Source: Paramacrobiotus richtersi (Eukaryota; Tardigrada; Eutardigrada; Parachela; Macrobiotidae). From it: a DNA stretch of 20,007 nucleotides. A program made the translations under genes and the position numbers. The stretch is taken from NCBI GenBank assembly GCA_034698045.1, contig JAQGAU010001304.1, positions 1 to 20,007 of the forward strand, in the 5' to 3' direction. A model generated the notes under the pieces. That model was given only the letters and a program-made list of their open reading frames with translations, ran no database searches and was not told the DNA's origin. Positions 8,893-17,540 of this stretch are shown here, in pieces. Each line of letters opens with the position of its first letter. The first letter of the stretch is position 1.

Positions 8893-9862
8893 TCAAGAGC
8901 AAACCTTTGATTTACCGAAATTACTCGCTGCTGGACAGCATTTCTTTCCGGACGGGCACTTGGCGTCATTCTCGCAGAAAGTCGAACAGTCGCCCATTGA
9001 CACAGGTCTCGGAGGGGGACACGTCCCGGGCTTCTTGAGGGCTGAAGTCGATATTTACACATTATTATTATAAGCATTTAAATTTGCGTATAAACACGGA
9101 AGGCCGCTTTTCATTTACCTTCACACTGCGCTTTGATGGTGCAAGCTCCGTTAACTTTGCATTGATCTTTGACAGAAAAGCAGATCGTTCCAGTTGGACA
9201 CGTTGTGGCCTAAAAGTCGATTCTTTGGCATAAACAGCGAAATTTACACTGTGGTGACTGTTTGCTGATTAAACTTTCTTCAGTAAATGGCCTTACGCCG
9301 TACGCACCGTACACGGATCTGCAACAAACAGATAGTTAGACTGGTGCAACGGTGACAAATGGCGAATACTGGTGACAGTCTGGATCTGGAAAATGTTGGT
9401 TTAACTTTGCATTTTTGACATTATTAAAAGTTAAACAATAAATACTTCTTACCTTTATCGCCGCACACCGGAAGAGGCGGAAAGCAAGTATCCATTACTC
9501 GGTTCTGACACCAAGTCACCCGGTATGGACTGCAAGTGTTTCCATTCGGGCAGCTCACATTCTAAAGATTGTAAACTCGTTTCAGTGTATATCGAAGTAC
9601 CATACCAGATGACAACATTTCTGGTGAATACAGTTGCTTACCTTGCAGACATCCGGCGTTGGCCACAAAGAGCAAGCATCTGCACACAATAGCAAAGATG
9701 AATTTGTTACGAAGGCCTTGGAAAGACGCTTGTAACCGCCTCGGTTGTCATTGTTATTCAGAGAGATATGTGCAAAAAATGTTGCTTACCGACGCTATTT
9801 GGAAGACCCAAGTAGGGGACGAAAACGAAGATCAGTCCAAACACAAATATGGATGAATGCAT
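8893..9862 (-). CDS. WAP gene C: secreted cysteine-rich protein with C-terminal WAP-like domain, 156 aa, six exons
   Basis: Exons: 9862-9790 (signal peptide, 24 codons), 9679-9642, 9561-9453, 9318-9308 (11-nt microexon, D-P-C-T), 9209-9119, 9041-8893 (TGA stop). Phases are 1,0,1,0,1 and the coding sum is 471 nt. Module 1 has C-P-N-G-N-T-C, module 2 has C-P-T-G-T-I-C, and the WAP-like domain has G-T-C-P-P-P and K-K-C-C. It is the closest relative of gene A: exon 2 encodes the same D-A-C-S-L-W-P-T-P-D-V-C, intron sequences near exon 3 resemble each other, and an upstream stretch at 10019-10058 matches 5793-5830. Inferred role as for the other members. Confidence 0.86.
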
Positions 9863-11231
9863 GTTTGGCGGGGCGCGGGACACGGGCGGCTGCTTCCGAG
9901 TACGATTAATAAAAAACGTCTGTTAGCCTGAAAATGTCAGTCTAAATTTCCGCGTTCTTAGTGCAAGATCAGGTTTGCAATGTGAAGTTTCGACACATCG
10001 GCTTTCTTGCTAATATAGGAAATTCAGCGCTCCATCCAAAAACACCCCACGGAAATAACGTGTTAACTGGTTTGCATGCGCAAACCTGATTTTGAGTATT
10101 AGTCGGCTTACAGAATCAACTTACAGGTAATAAAAGCACAACAGGAACAGACGAACCTGCTCAATGCATGTCACAGTGACCTGCAATTATTACTTTGTAC
10201 TTCCTGGTACATATATCAGGCTCAAGGTGTATGATCCGCACACAGAGTGCGTATTGTTTTAGCAAAAGTCGTTAGAGAATGTGGTTTTGCTTAACGAAGA
10301 AAGGAAGTAATTCTTAAGGGTAAATGGAAATTTATTTATACGCTATGGTATCGATAGCTACGGGCTCTGCTAGTTTTAGGTAATTATAAAGTCAGGAGAT
10401 TATCCTTGATACAGTGTCAACAAACCATCTTTAAAAAGCCAAGTACTCGTCACGCTGTCGTTAAGAATTCTAACGGCAGTTTCACTTTCCTTTGCAACAT
10501 GTCGAAGAACTTTACAGAGGTGTTTGGCAGACGCACCGTTGGAAGATCCACAGAAGTATACAGCTACTAACGTGCCGTTCCTTGCGGTAGTAGTGCTGTT
10601 ACTCTTTAATTTTGACCTATCGGAGCGCCACCACGAAAATTGCAAGAAGTCAGTTCCAGTCTGTCGGAAGGTTTCCCCGCAATTGCACGAATCAGTGTCG
10701 AAGGGTTTATGACCTTCAGGAACAACTCTTCAAGCGCTACTTCGCAACAATAACTCCCGTTTTAAGATAATGCAGTACGATATTGCGTCCAAAGCCGGCG
10801 ATCAATGATGGCCTGAACCCTTCTTATATTCGATCAGTGACAACTGGATTTTCATACCCCATGCGTAAAACATCACTACAGTGATTTCATCACGTATGTA
10901 AGTACAATAGTTACTCGTACATCAACATAAATAACATGGAGCTTTAATAAAAAAACGCCTGTTCAGATTTCTTATTGCATAACTCTGGCAATTGCGGATA
11001 CTCAAAAATGTGCTATTCATCTAAAACCCAGATACAAAAAGAAAAATGCGAATGTCTGACAACGAAACTGTATCCATACAGTATATCCAGCGTAATCGTT
11101 TCCTTGGTCAATGTATTAACGTACGTATCTATTCGGGAACTTTATGTTATAACCGCGCTTGTATGTTTTCAACGTCGTTTGTGCCTACTGCATTGAAAAC
11201 CCTCTTGATACAGTGGAACAAACGGATCCAA
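9863..11231. other. Upstream region of gene C and 3' side of gene D
   Basis: Positions 10019-10140 align with the gene A upstream region. The promoter block seen before A, B and the relic is not clear here. A minus-strand open frame at 10645-10400 (from a TTG, about 80 codons) reads like protein in places but has no ATG, no paralogue and no recognised family, so I do not call it. A conserved 3' block (TGTTATAACCGCGC, 11145-11158) lies beyond gene D. Confidence 0.45.
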
Positions 11232-12441
11232 TTAACGGCCGGGTCCAGGTACCCAAGTTCCTGAGCAAAACTTCCCTGTGCCTGCTTCATTCGGGCAGCA
11301 CAACATCCCGGATGGGCATATGGCATCATTTCCACACGAAGTCTCACAGATATCCTTGCCCACCAATGGCGGAGGAGGACACATACCAGGCTTCTTGATA
11401 GCTGAAACGGTATAACAGTTCACATAACCGTTGTTAAGCAGTGTACACGTTCCGTCACACCCACAAGTTTCCAGTAGCGGAAAACCGCACAAATTATGGC
11501 TGGGTTGAAATGATTCAGTGGTTTTCATTATCATGAATGTTAAAACGAAACTGCTTAATATCTTACCTTCGCATTGGGTTTTGATGGTGCATCCCCCGTT
11601 ATCACTGCATTGATCTTTGACATTGAAACACTCCGTTCCACTTGGACACACTGCGACCTGTAATATCATGATCCTTTGGTAAGACTGTCAGACGACCATT
11701 GTGGAAAGTCCCGGCTAATTATTGCTCGTTAACAGATAATCGTGGACCGTACGCACCTTACACGGATCTGCAACGGATCAAGTGTGTGCATCAGTTGGAG
11801 GTACAAAATTTTAATATGCATGACATGGTACATCTTCGTTTCAGATAACTTAGAATCCTGATAAATGGGAAATTTTAGAATTAAGACAAGCGGAAGAAAT
11901 TTGTCGATTCAACTTTATCCAAAACTAACCCTTTAACGTCTTACCCGCATTTACGTCACCGCAGAACGGAACGGGAAAACACATCCCGAACTTGCGGTCC
12001 TGACACCAAGTCACACTGTAGGAAGTGCAAGCGGCTCCGTACGGGCAAGACACATTCTAAAATAATAAAAGGTTTTTCTTGTGAAAAAGGCATTGTTAAA
12101 TTCCTTTAAACGAACGAAATGTCGGTGTGCATCGAATTCTCATGCTAAATGCAGAACAGGGAGAGTATTCAGGTCCGTACTTGGCAAACGTCCGGAAAAA
12201 GTGGTCGCACTAGGCAAGCTGCGTCTGCACAGAAAATCATGAAAACTGTGAAGATTGGTACACAACAGTATGCGATATCGATATGTATCGTAAAAATAGT
12301 TTATTATAGCTACAATCAAGGCAGTTGATAGTATTAATTACAAAAAATATGCATAAAGAGGTCGCACTTACCGACATTGGGAATAGTCACGTGCGGAATG
12401 AAAACGAACACAAGTCCAGTAAGGAACATGTATAACAACAT
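11232..12441 (-). CDS. WAP gene D: secreted cysteine-rich protein with C-terminal WAP-like domain, 165 aa, six exons
   Basis: Exons: 12441-12372 (signal peptide, 23 codons, with a second in-frame ATG four codons in), 12224-12181 (44 nt, two codons longer than in A to C), 12056-11945, 11767-11757 (11-nt microexon, D-P-C-K), 11657-11567, 11401-11232 (TAA stop). Phases are 1,0,1,0,1 and the coding sum is 498 nt. Module 1 has C-P-Y-G-A-A-C, module 2 has C-P-S-G-T-E-C, and the WAP-like domain has G-M-C-P-P-P-P and L-C-C. A Gly/Pro-rich tail follows the last cysteine. Gene E is the closest relative: exon 2 begins D-A-A-C in both, the exon 2 donor is GTACGG in both, and the upstream sequences are nearly identical over long stretches. 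Confidence 0.86.
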
Positions 12442-13555
12442 GCTAATACTAGTAACTTCTTTATTACTGCTCAATCTGTAAGACTGCTTTCTGTCGGTAG
12501 ACTTAACTCTTTAGCTTGTTAATGCAAGAAAGATCTGTGTTTCGAGCTTTTATGCCAACGTGCTTCGCGTATTTCCGGGTGTGCGTGAACACCGCGAGAT
12601 TTCATCATATCCGGTTCACAGAGATCACCGAACATTTCTGCGACAGGCAACAGAGAACGAGCTCAACATAGCTGTAATACATACGTGCAAATGACTTATG
12701 GACATGCACGGTGTTCGAGTGTTGCGAAATTCAGAACAACGAGTACAGATTTCATTAATTTGTTACGTTCGCTGAAGATTATTTACTGTCGCTACTATTT
12801 TCGATTACATACCTGGCTAATTTTAGGCAAGGCTTCAAGGTGTTGCAGTCTTCGTTATTGTGGGTTAAATTCCGTCGTTGTCGGAAATGCGCCACGTGGA
12901 GGTTTGACCGTTAGGAAAAGCGAAACAACACCAGGCCGGATGCTGCTTCTGTCGTTCCGTACATTCCCTTCCTGACCTCACTCGAAACAATTAACCGTCC
13001 AGGCTAATGCGAGGAGCGTGTTCGATGCGATGGTACGTCTTCACTCATTTGCTTTTCCATCTCACTTAAATAATTCAGTTATCCGAATTCCGGTCCGTTA
13101 TAGGCAGTTTTGGTGGCAAACTGTGTCGCAGAACGCCTACAATCAGCGCGTAACAAATGTGCGTTGTGAACGGATTTTTCCGGTTTTGGTTGTTCTTATC
13201 TGCAGTTCCCTGACTTCACTCTGAATTAGCTGCATTCCTGCTGCCGGATGCCGAGCACCGCAGTCAGTGAATGTTTCGGCGGAAGATCCCTGCCGGCTAA
13301 GGGTTTTCATAGGAAGATAAAGTTAGTGCGAAGGAAATGATGGGAAGGACCACAGCTCCGATACCAAATTCTAAAATGCTAGATAAGTCGTATCGCTGTT
13401 ATATGACATCATCAAGCTTCAAAATTTTGAAACGGCTGGTTCCTAACCTCGGAGTTCACAAAACAAACAAGGCTGACGCGCGATCTCTGTGTGCACCAGT
13501 CGCTTCTGCGGTATCCGAAGCGCAGATTAGCCTGAATTTTGGACTTACCGGTACA
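12442..13555. other. Upstream region of gene D, duplicated upstream of gene E
   Basis: Positions 12538-12960 align with 16240-16680 upstream of gene E, including a 73-base perfectly identical core (12594-12666 and 16293-16365). The open frame 12685-12975 (+) falls in this duplicated stretch, but its frame is not kept in the copy, so it is unlikely to code. From 12960 to 13555 I see no gene. Confidence 0.5.
12547..12554 (-). promoter_or_regulatory. TATA-like box of gene D (CATAAAAG)
   Basis: On the minus strand GGCATAAAAGC lies 106 bases before the gene D start. The same octamer lies at 16248-16255 before gene E, and the position matches the shared block before gene B. Confidence 0.45.
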
Positions 13556-13927
13556 CGGTTTCCAATGTTTCAAAGCACTGCATAGACTTGCTTACGGGGT
13601 TAAGCAAAGTCAAAGAGCGGTTTCCAATGTTTCAAGGCACTGCATAGCATTGCTTACGGGGTTAAGCAACAACAGAGAGCGGTTTCCAGTGTTTCAAGGC
13701 AAGGCATAGGCTTGCTTACGGGGTTAAGCAAAGTCAGAGAGCGGTTTCTAATGTTGTAGGACACTAGTTAGGCTTGCTTATAGGGTTAAGCAGAGTCAGC
13801 GAGTGGTTTCCGGCGTTGTAGGACACTGCTTAGGCTTGCTTACGGTGTTAAGCAAAGTCAGCGAGATGTTTCCGGTGTTTTAGGACACTGCTTAGACTTG
13901 CTTACGGGGTTAAGCAACATCACACGA
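13556..13927. repeat. 62-bp tandem repeat, six full copies, each with a hairpin
   Basis: Units start at 13556, 13618, 13680, 13742, 13804 and 13866. The period is exactly 62 bases with no indels; the copies differ by substitutions, and units 1-3 and 4-6 form two subgroups. Each unit holds an inverted repeat TTGCTTA-(6 nt)-TAAGCAA. The stem is perfect in five units and has one mismatch in unit 4, while the loop varies. No open frame runs through the array (62 is not a multiple of three). It is a minisatellite or a tandem regulatory or structural element of unknown role. Confidence 0.97.
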
Positions 13928-14254
13928 CCGGAGTATTCGTCACATCTTTTGATTAGTTTAACCGCTCTACAATGATGAGAGAATCCTCTGACGAAGCGAC
14001 TGCAGATATGTTAAATCATATGTATGTTTCTTCCAGCCGGAGTGAGACATCTCTTTTATGCACAGCATCAAATAAACCAACCTTGTTTCCGTCATGCTTG
14101 TTTTTTTCTTGATAAAATTTGTGCAACGACAGAGCAAGCAAACATCGGTGCAGCGCATAGTTATTCCATTTTAAGGTACAGAAGCACCATTCCGTCTTGA
14201 AAACCGGCGAATGCGATTGTTAATTAAGTGGTGTGCAAACGAAGTCCCACTTGC
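13928..14254. other. Spacer between tandem array and relic exon
   Basis: If the relic were a complete gene, its exons 2 to 6 would lie here. I find no trace of the conserved exon 2 or exon 3 sequences, so those exons are deleted or beyond recognition. Confidence 0.5.
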
Positions 14255-14327
14255 CGACACTGTATAGCACATTCAAGTGTGGGAGGAAAACAAGTACAAC
14301 TCCTTTTACGAGGATGCGTCAATACAT
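14255..14327 (-). pseudogene. Relic first exon of a sixth WAP-family gene
   Basis: The 73 bases have exactly the length of exon 1 in genes A to C and align best with gene B exon 1: M-Y at the start, then I-L-V-(R/K)-G, and an identical L-N-V-L-Y-S-V before the donor. Codon 3 is TGA, a stop. The donor reads GCAAGT where the live genes have GTAAGT or GTAAGC. No exon 2 to 6 follows. The upstream 140 bases still match the gene B promoter region, including the shared block. This is a truncated duplicate. Confidence 0.8.
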
Positions 14328-14433
14328 GTTGACTACGTAGCCACTGCTTTCTATCACGACCTGAAAACGTTTGCTGACCGAAAGTCTGTTCAGTTGTGCC
14401 TTTTGTTTGTGCGAGAATATATTATTATTCTGA

Positions 14434-14460
14434 GCGTGTATGCCGATCTGCGATGCTGCA
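14434..14460 (-). promoter_or_regulatory. Promoter block of the relic gene
   Basis: Contains TATGCCGATCTGCGAT (plus strand), differing by very few bases from the gene B block (8044-8070), and lies 107 bases before the relic ATG. It has outlived the coding exon's reading frame. Confidence 0.4.
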
Positions 14461-14497
14461 CATAACTCGCTAGCAGTCACAGTTTTGATTGCTTGTT

Positions 14498-14625
14498 GAT
14501 GGTACGGACTTGACCGGGATGGGGGCGTGTACTTTCTTAACGTCAGGTTACCATCTAATGAACACTAATTTTATATCAAGGTGTGACGTTTAAATTCGTA
14601 TTCGCAAACCCAAAAATCACCGTAT
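14498..14625. repeat. Dispersed duplicate, copy 1 (partner 17188-17320)
   Basis: The two stretches share long near-identical runs, for example GCGTGTACTTTCTTAACGTC and CACGTTTAAATTCGTATTC (one base different), with small indels. Both lie to the right of a GCCGATCTG motif. They look like upstream sequence copied together with WAP genes. Confidence 0.85.
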
Positions 14626-14883
14626 CCGGGAATTACAAGTACATCAGCATCAGGGTTTTAATTAAAAACATCTGTGCATATTTTTATCAATTCTCCTAAC
14701 AACCATTTGCAGCTAATACTCAGGACTTTGCTATCCGTCAACAAAACAGATACAGTAACAAAACTGCGGATCGCACAACGGATTTGTCTCGAAACATTCA
14801 AACCACTCATTTCCTTGGTCAGTGCCTTGGTTTATCTCTGTTAGCGATGCTTATGTTATAACCGCGTTTGTATGTTCTCATTA

Positions 14884-16131
14884 CTATTCAATAACCAGTC
14901 TTCCGGAGCAGAACTTGGCGCCAGCATCATTTGGACAGCATATCATCACCGACGGGCATATGGCATCATTCTGACACGGAGTATCACAGACGCCACGGCC
15001 CACCGTTCCCGAAGGGGGACACTTTCCAAACTTGTTCTGAGCTGAAACGGTAACTTCACATAACTGTCGTGAAGTAAACAAAATTAATAAAAACGCTCCG
15101 TCAGGCCCAAAAAGTACTTGGTACAGCACCAGTCCACCAGAAAACCACACACCGCTATGTAACTGGGCCGAAACAACGTCACAAGACACAGTGCCTTTTG
15201 CTGTAATAAGTGTTTTCATACTTTTAACCCGAAATTGCCCAGTCTCACCTTCTGATGTTTAGTTTGAACAAAACTCAACCTGTTCTTTTAAAGTACGATA
15301 AAAGCCATTAGTATATCACGTACGTCGACACTGGGATTTGATGGTACATGCTCCGTTATCACTGCATTGATCTTTGACCGAAAAGCACTCCGTTCCACTT
15401 GGACACACTGTGACCTGTAACGTGCATGAATCTTTGGCAAGACTATCACATGACTATTGTGGCAACTTCTGGATGATTATTGCTTGTTAACAAATAATCC
15501 TCCGCCGTACGCACCTTACACGGATCTGTAACGGACCGGGTGAGTACATCAGTTTGAAGGAACAATTACGAAAAATGACGTGGTACAACTTTGTTTTAGC
15601 ATCCTGAGATTTTATGCTTATAACAAGGGGAAGCGGAAGAAATTCGTCAAGTGATCTTCAATGCTGTCAAGTGAGGATTGTCAATAACTGAACCAATAAT
15701 GTCTTACCCGTAACGACACCGCAGACCGGAAGAGGCGGAAAACAGATTTCCCACACACGCTCCGGACAATAAGTCACGCTATAGGGACTACAAGTCTTTC
15801 CATACGGGCAAGTCACATTCTAAAGATTAAAAAAGAACTTTTCAAATGTACTGGGTTTCCATACCAGATACTATAGAACAGCGTGCTGCAGTTGATTCCG
15901 TACGTTGCAAACGTCCGGTGGTAGTGGTCGCACCGGACAAGCTGCATCTGCGTAGAAAATAATGAATACAATGGTATGGCGGATCGATATCGTATGAATA
16001 CTTATAGTCAGTTCGGTTGATAGTAGAAAAATATGCAAATGGAGGTCATACAGATACTTACCGACATTGGGAAAATTGGTGTGCGGAACGAAAACGAACA
16101 CAAATACAGTTAAGAAAGTGCACGAAAACAT
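14884..16131 (-). CDS. WAP gene E: secreted cysteine-rich protein with C-terminal WAP-like domain, 161 aa, six exons
   Basis: Exons: 16131-16062 (signal peptide, 23 codons), 15947-15904 (44 nt), 15819-15708, 15525-15515 (11-nt microexon, D-P-C-K), 15414-15324, 15041-14884 (TAG stop). Phases are 1,0,1,0,1 and the coding sum is 486 nt. Module 1 has C-P-Y-G-K-T-C, module 2 has C-P-S-G-T-E-C, and the WAP-like domain has G-K-C-P-P and I-C-C. Oddities: the exon 5 donor is GTACGT after Q-C-R, where the other genes have GTRARN after Q-C-E or Q-C-V, so the junction residue is Pro instead of Ala. In module 1 the usual T-W-C is T-Y-C and G-D is replaced by G-V. Closest to gene D. Confidence 0.86.
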
Positions 16132-16247
16132 GCTAATACAGTAGCTATTGTTCTGTTACTGTCCAATCCGTCAAAATGCCGGCGACTTGGTTACCTGGTG
16201 TATTAACTATTTAGCTTATCAATGCAACAACAGATTTGTATTTCGAG

Positions 16248-16255
16248 CTTTTATG
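16248..16255 (-). promoter_or_regulatory. TATA-like box of gene E (CATAAAAG)
   Basis: Same octamer and context as before gene D (12547-12554), about 118 bases before the gene E start. Confidence 0.45.
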
Positions 16256-16292
16256 CCAACGTGCTTCCGAGTTCCTGGTGTGCGTGTACACT

Positions 16293-16365
16293 GCGAGATT
16301 TCATCATATCCGGTTCACAGAGATCACCGAACATTTCTGCGACAGGCAACAGAGAACGAGCTCAA
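16293..16365. repeat. 73-bp sequence identical to 12594-12666
   Basis: Perfect identity over 73 bases, beginning GCGAGATTTC and ending ACGAGCTCAA, in the upstream regions of genes D and E at corresponding distances from the starts. The flanks on both sides differ by substitutions and small indels. Confidence 0.95.
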
Positions 16366-17187
16366 GGAAGTTGTAATACGTGCAAATGACTTACGGACAT
16401 GCACGAAATTCAGAATACCGATTTACACATGTTACTAGTTTGTTACGATCGCTGTATAGGATTATTAATTTACTGTCGTTGTTGTTTTCCATTTCTTCTG
16501 TTGAATTTTTTTGACAAGGCTCTGTACTCCAACATTGCTTGATCACGAGTGTCGCGTTCTTCATATTATTGTACGCTAAATTCTGTCAGTTTCGGAAGTG
16601 TGCAACGTGGAGGTTCGGCCATGGTAGGAAGAGGTGAAAAATAAAACAGGTCGTTTCCGGCCAGGTGCACATGATTTGCTAGCAGCTGTGTACGTGTAAG
16701 ATATATCCGGTTCATAAGACTGCCGACTTACATATAAGTACGAAAAAACACAATATTACAGTAGCGAACACGTCAATAAACCTTTTCACTACGGCACGCA
16801 TAAGAAAACCCGAACCGGGTACCGCGCACTGTCTACTACCGGATGCTGATTTGGCTTGTTAAAGTTACGCTACTCAGTCTTAAATGACTGGCATGTATAA
16901 CCCGTTGTGGCGATGTCCATCAGATGGACAAGGCATCGAATATGATCGAAAAGTAAAATGAGCTGCGAAGCAAAAAATATCTTTACACATTCAAAAAATA
17001 AGCAACGAACAGCAGTTTTGTGGCGTATGGCGATATCTGAATAGAATTTCTCGATACCTGTGATTTGGTCATGTTTACAAATGCAAGGAAATGCTCTTTC
17101 CAGCTTTTTTGTCATGACCTTATGACAAACTCAGAAGTTCCAAATCCCTGCCGATCTGGAGGTATACGCTGTTGCTCTCTGGTTTGG

Positions 17188-17320
17188 TTGTTCATAGTTG
17201 ATTGCGGACTTGACCGGATCTGGGTGCGTGTACTTTCTTAACGTCAGTTACCATCTAATGAACACGACTTATACATATCATGGTGTCACGTTTAAATTCG
17301 TATTCCCCAACCCAAAACAT
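17188..17320. repeat. Dispersed duplicate, copy 2 (partner 14498-14625)
   Basis: Same sequence family as copy 1 and in the same orientation. Here no exon 1-like sequence follows on the left, so the copy looks orphaned. An open frame of 97 codons (17198-17491, +) begins in it, but indels between the copies break that frame. Confidence 0.85.
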
Positions 17321-17540
17321 CTAACAGGTAATTTCTCAGAGCATTTGACATACATGCGCAATTATTGTTTATATGGCTATGGCTTGCGCACAGGAAGAAT
17401 CGCAAATACATACACTGAAGTGGGATCTAAAAACGATGAGGCCGTACAGGAAAAAACTATCGAAACCGTCTTTTTCACAGTTACTCGCTGAGCAGCAACA
17501 GAACATCAAACTCTTGACCCTGTAGATCCAACTTGCACCG

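Larger units (their letters stand above)
14328..14883. other. Upstream region of relic exon and 3' side of gene E
   Basis: Positions 14434-14625 carry the promoter block and a further stretch that is duplicated at about 17150-17320. Positions 14650-14880 align with 10950-11170 on the 3' side of gene D, including TGTTATAACCGCG just before the gene E stop. No gene is visible. Confidence 0.5.
16132..17187. other. Upstream region of gene E and gene-free stretch
   Basis: Positions 16240-16680 are the duplicate of the gene D upstream region. A plus-strand open frame at 16148-16438 overlaps the identical core, but indels change its frame in the copy. From 16680 to 17150 I see no gene. CCGATCTG at 17152-17159 resembles the core of the B and relic promoter blocks. 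Confidence 0.5.

Noticed and set aside
10400-10645. Minus-strand open frame of about 80 codons (from TTG)
   Set aside because: Parts look protein-like, but there is no ATG, no recognised domain, and an overlapping plus-strand frame of similar length.
12685-12975. 96-codon plus-strand open frame upstream of gene D
   Set aside because: The homologous stretch upstream of gene E does not keep the frame, and the composition looks random.
13556-13927. CRISPR array
   Set aside because: The repeats are directly adjacent 62-mers without unique spacers, in eukaryotic DNA, and there are no cas genes.
16148-16438. Plus-strand open frame covering the 73-bp identical core
   Set aside because: The frame is open within the identical core, but indels around 16270-16290 versus 12565-12590 change it in gene D's copy, which then stops. 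I treat the core as noncoding until shown otherwise.
17198-17491. 97-codon plus-strand open frame
   Set aside because: It begins in a duplicated noncoding stretch, and the partner copy (14498-14625) has indels that break the frame. No domain is recognised.
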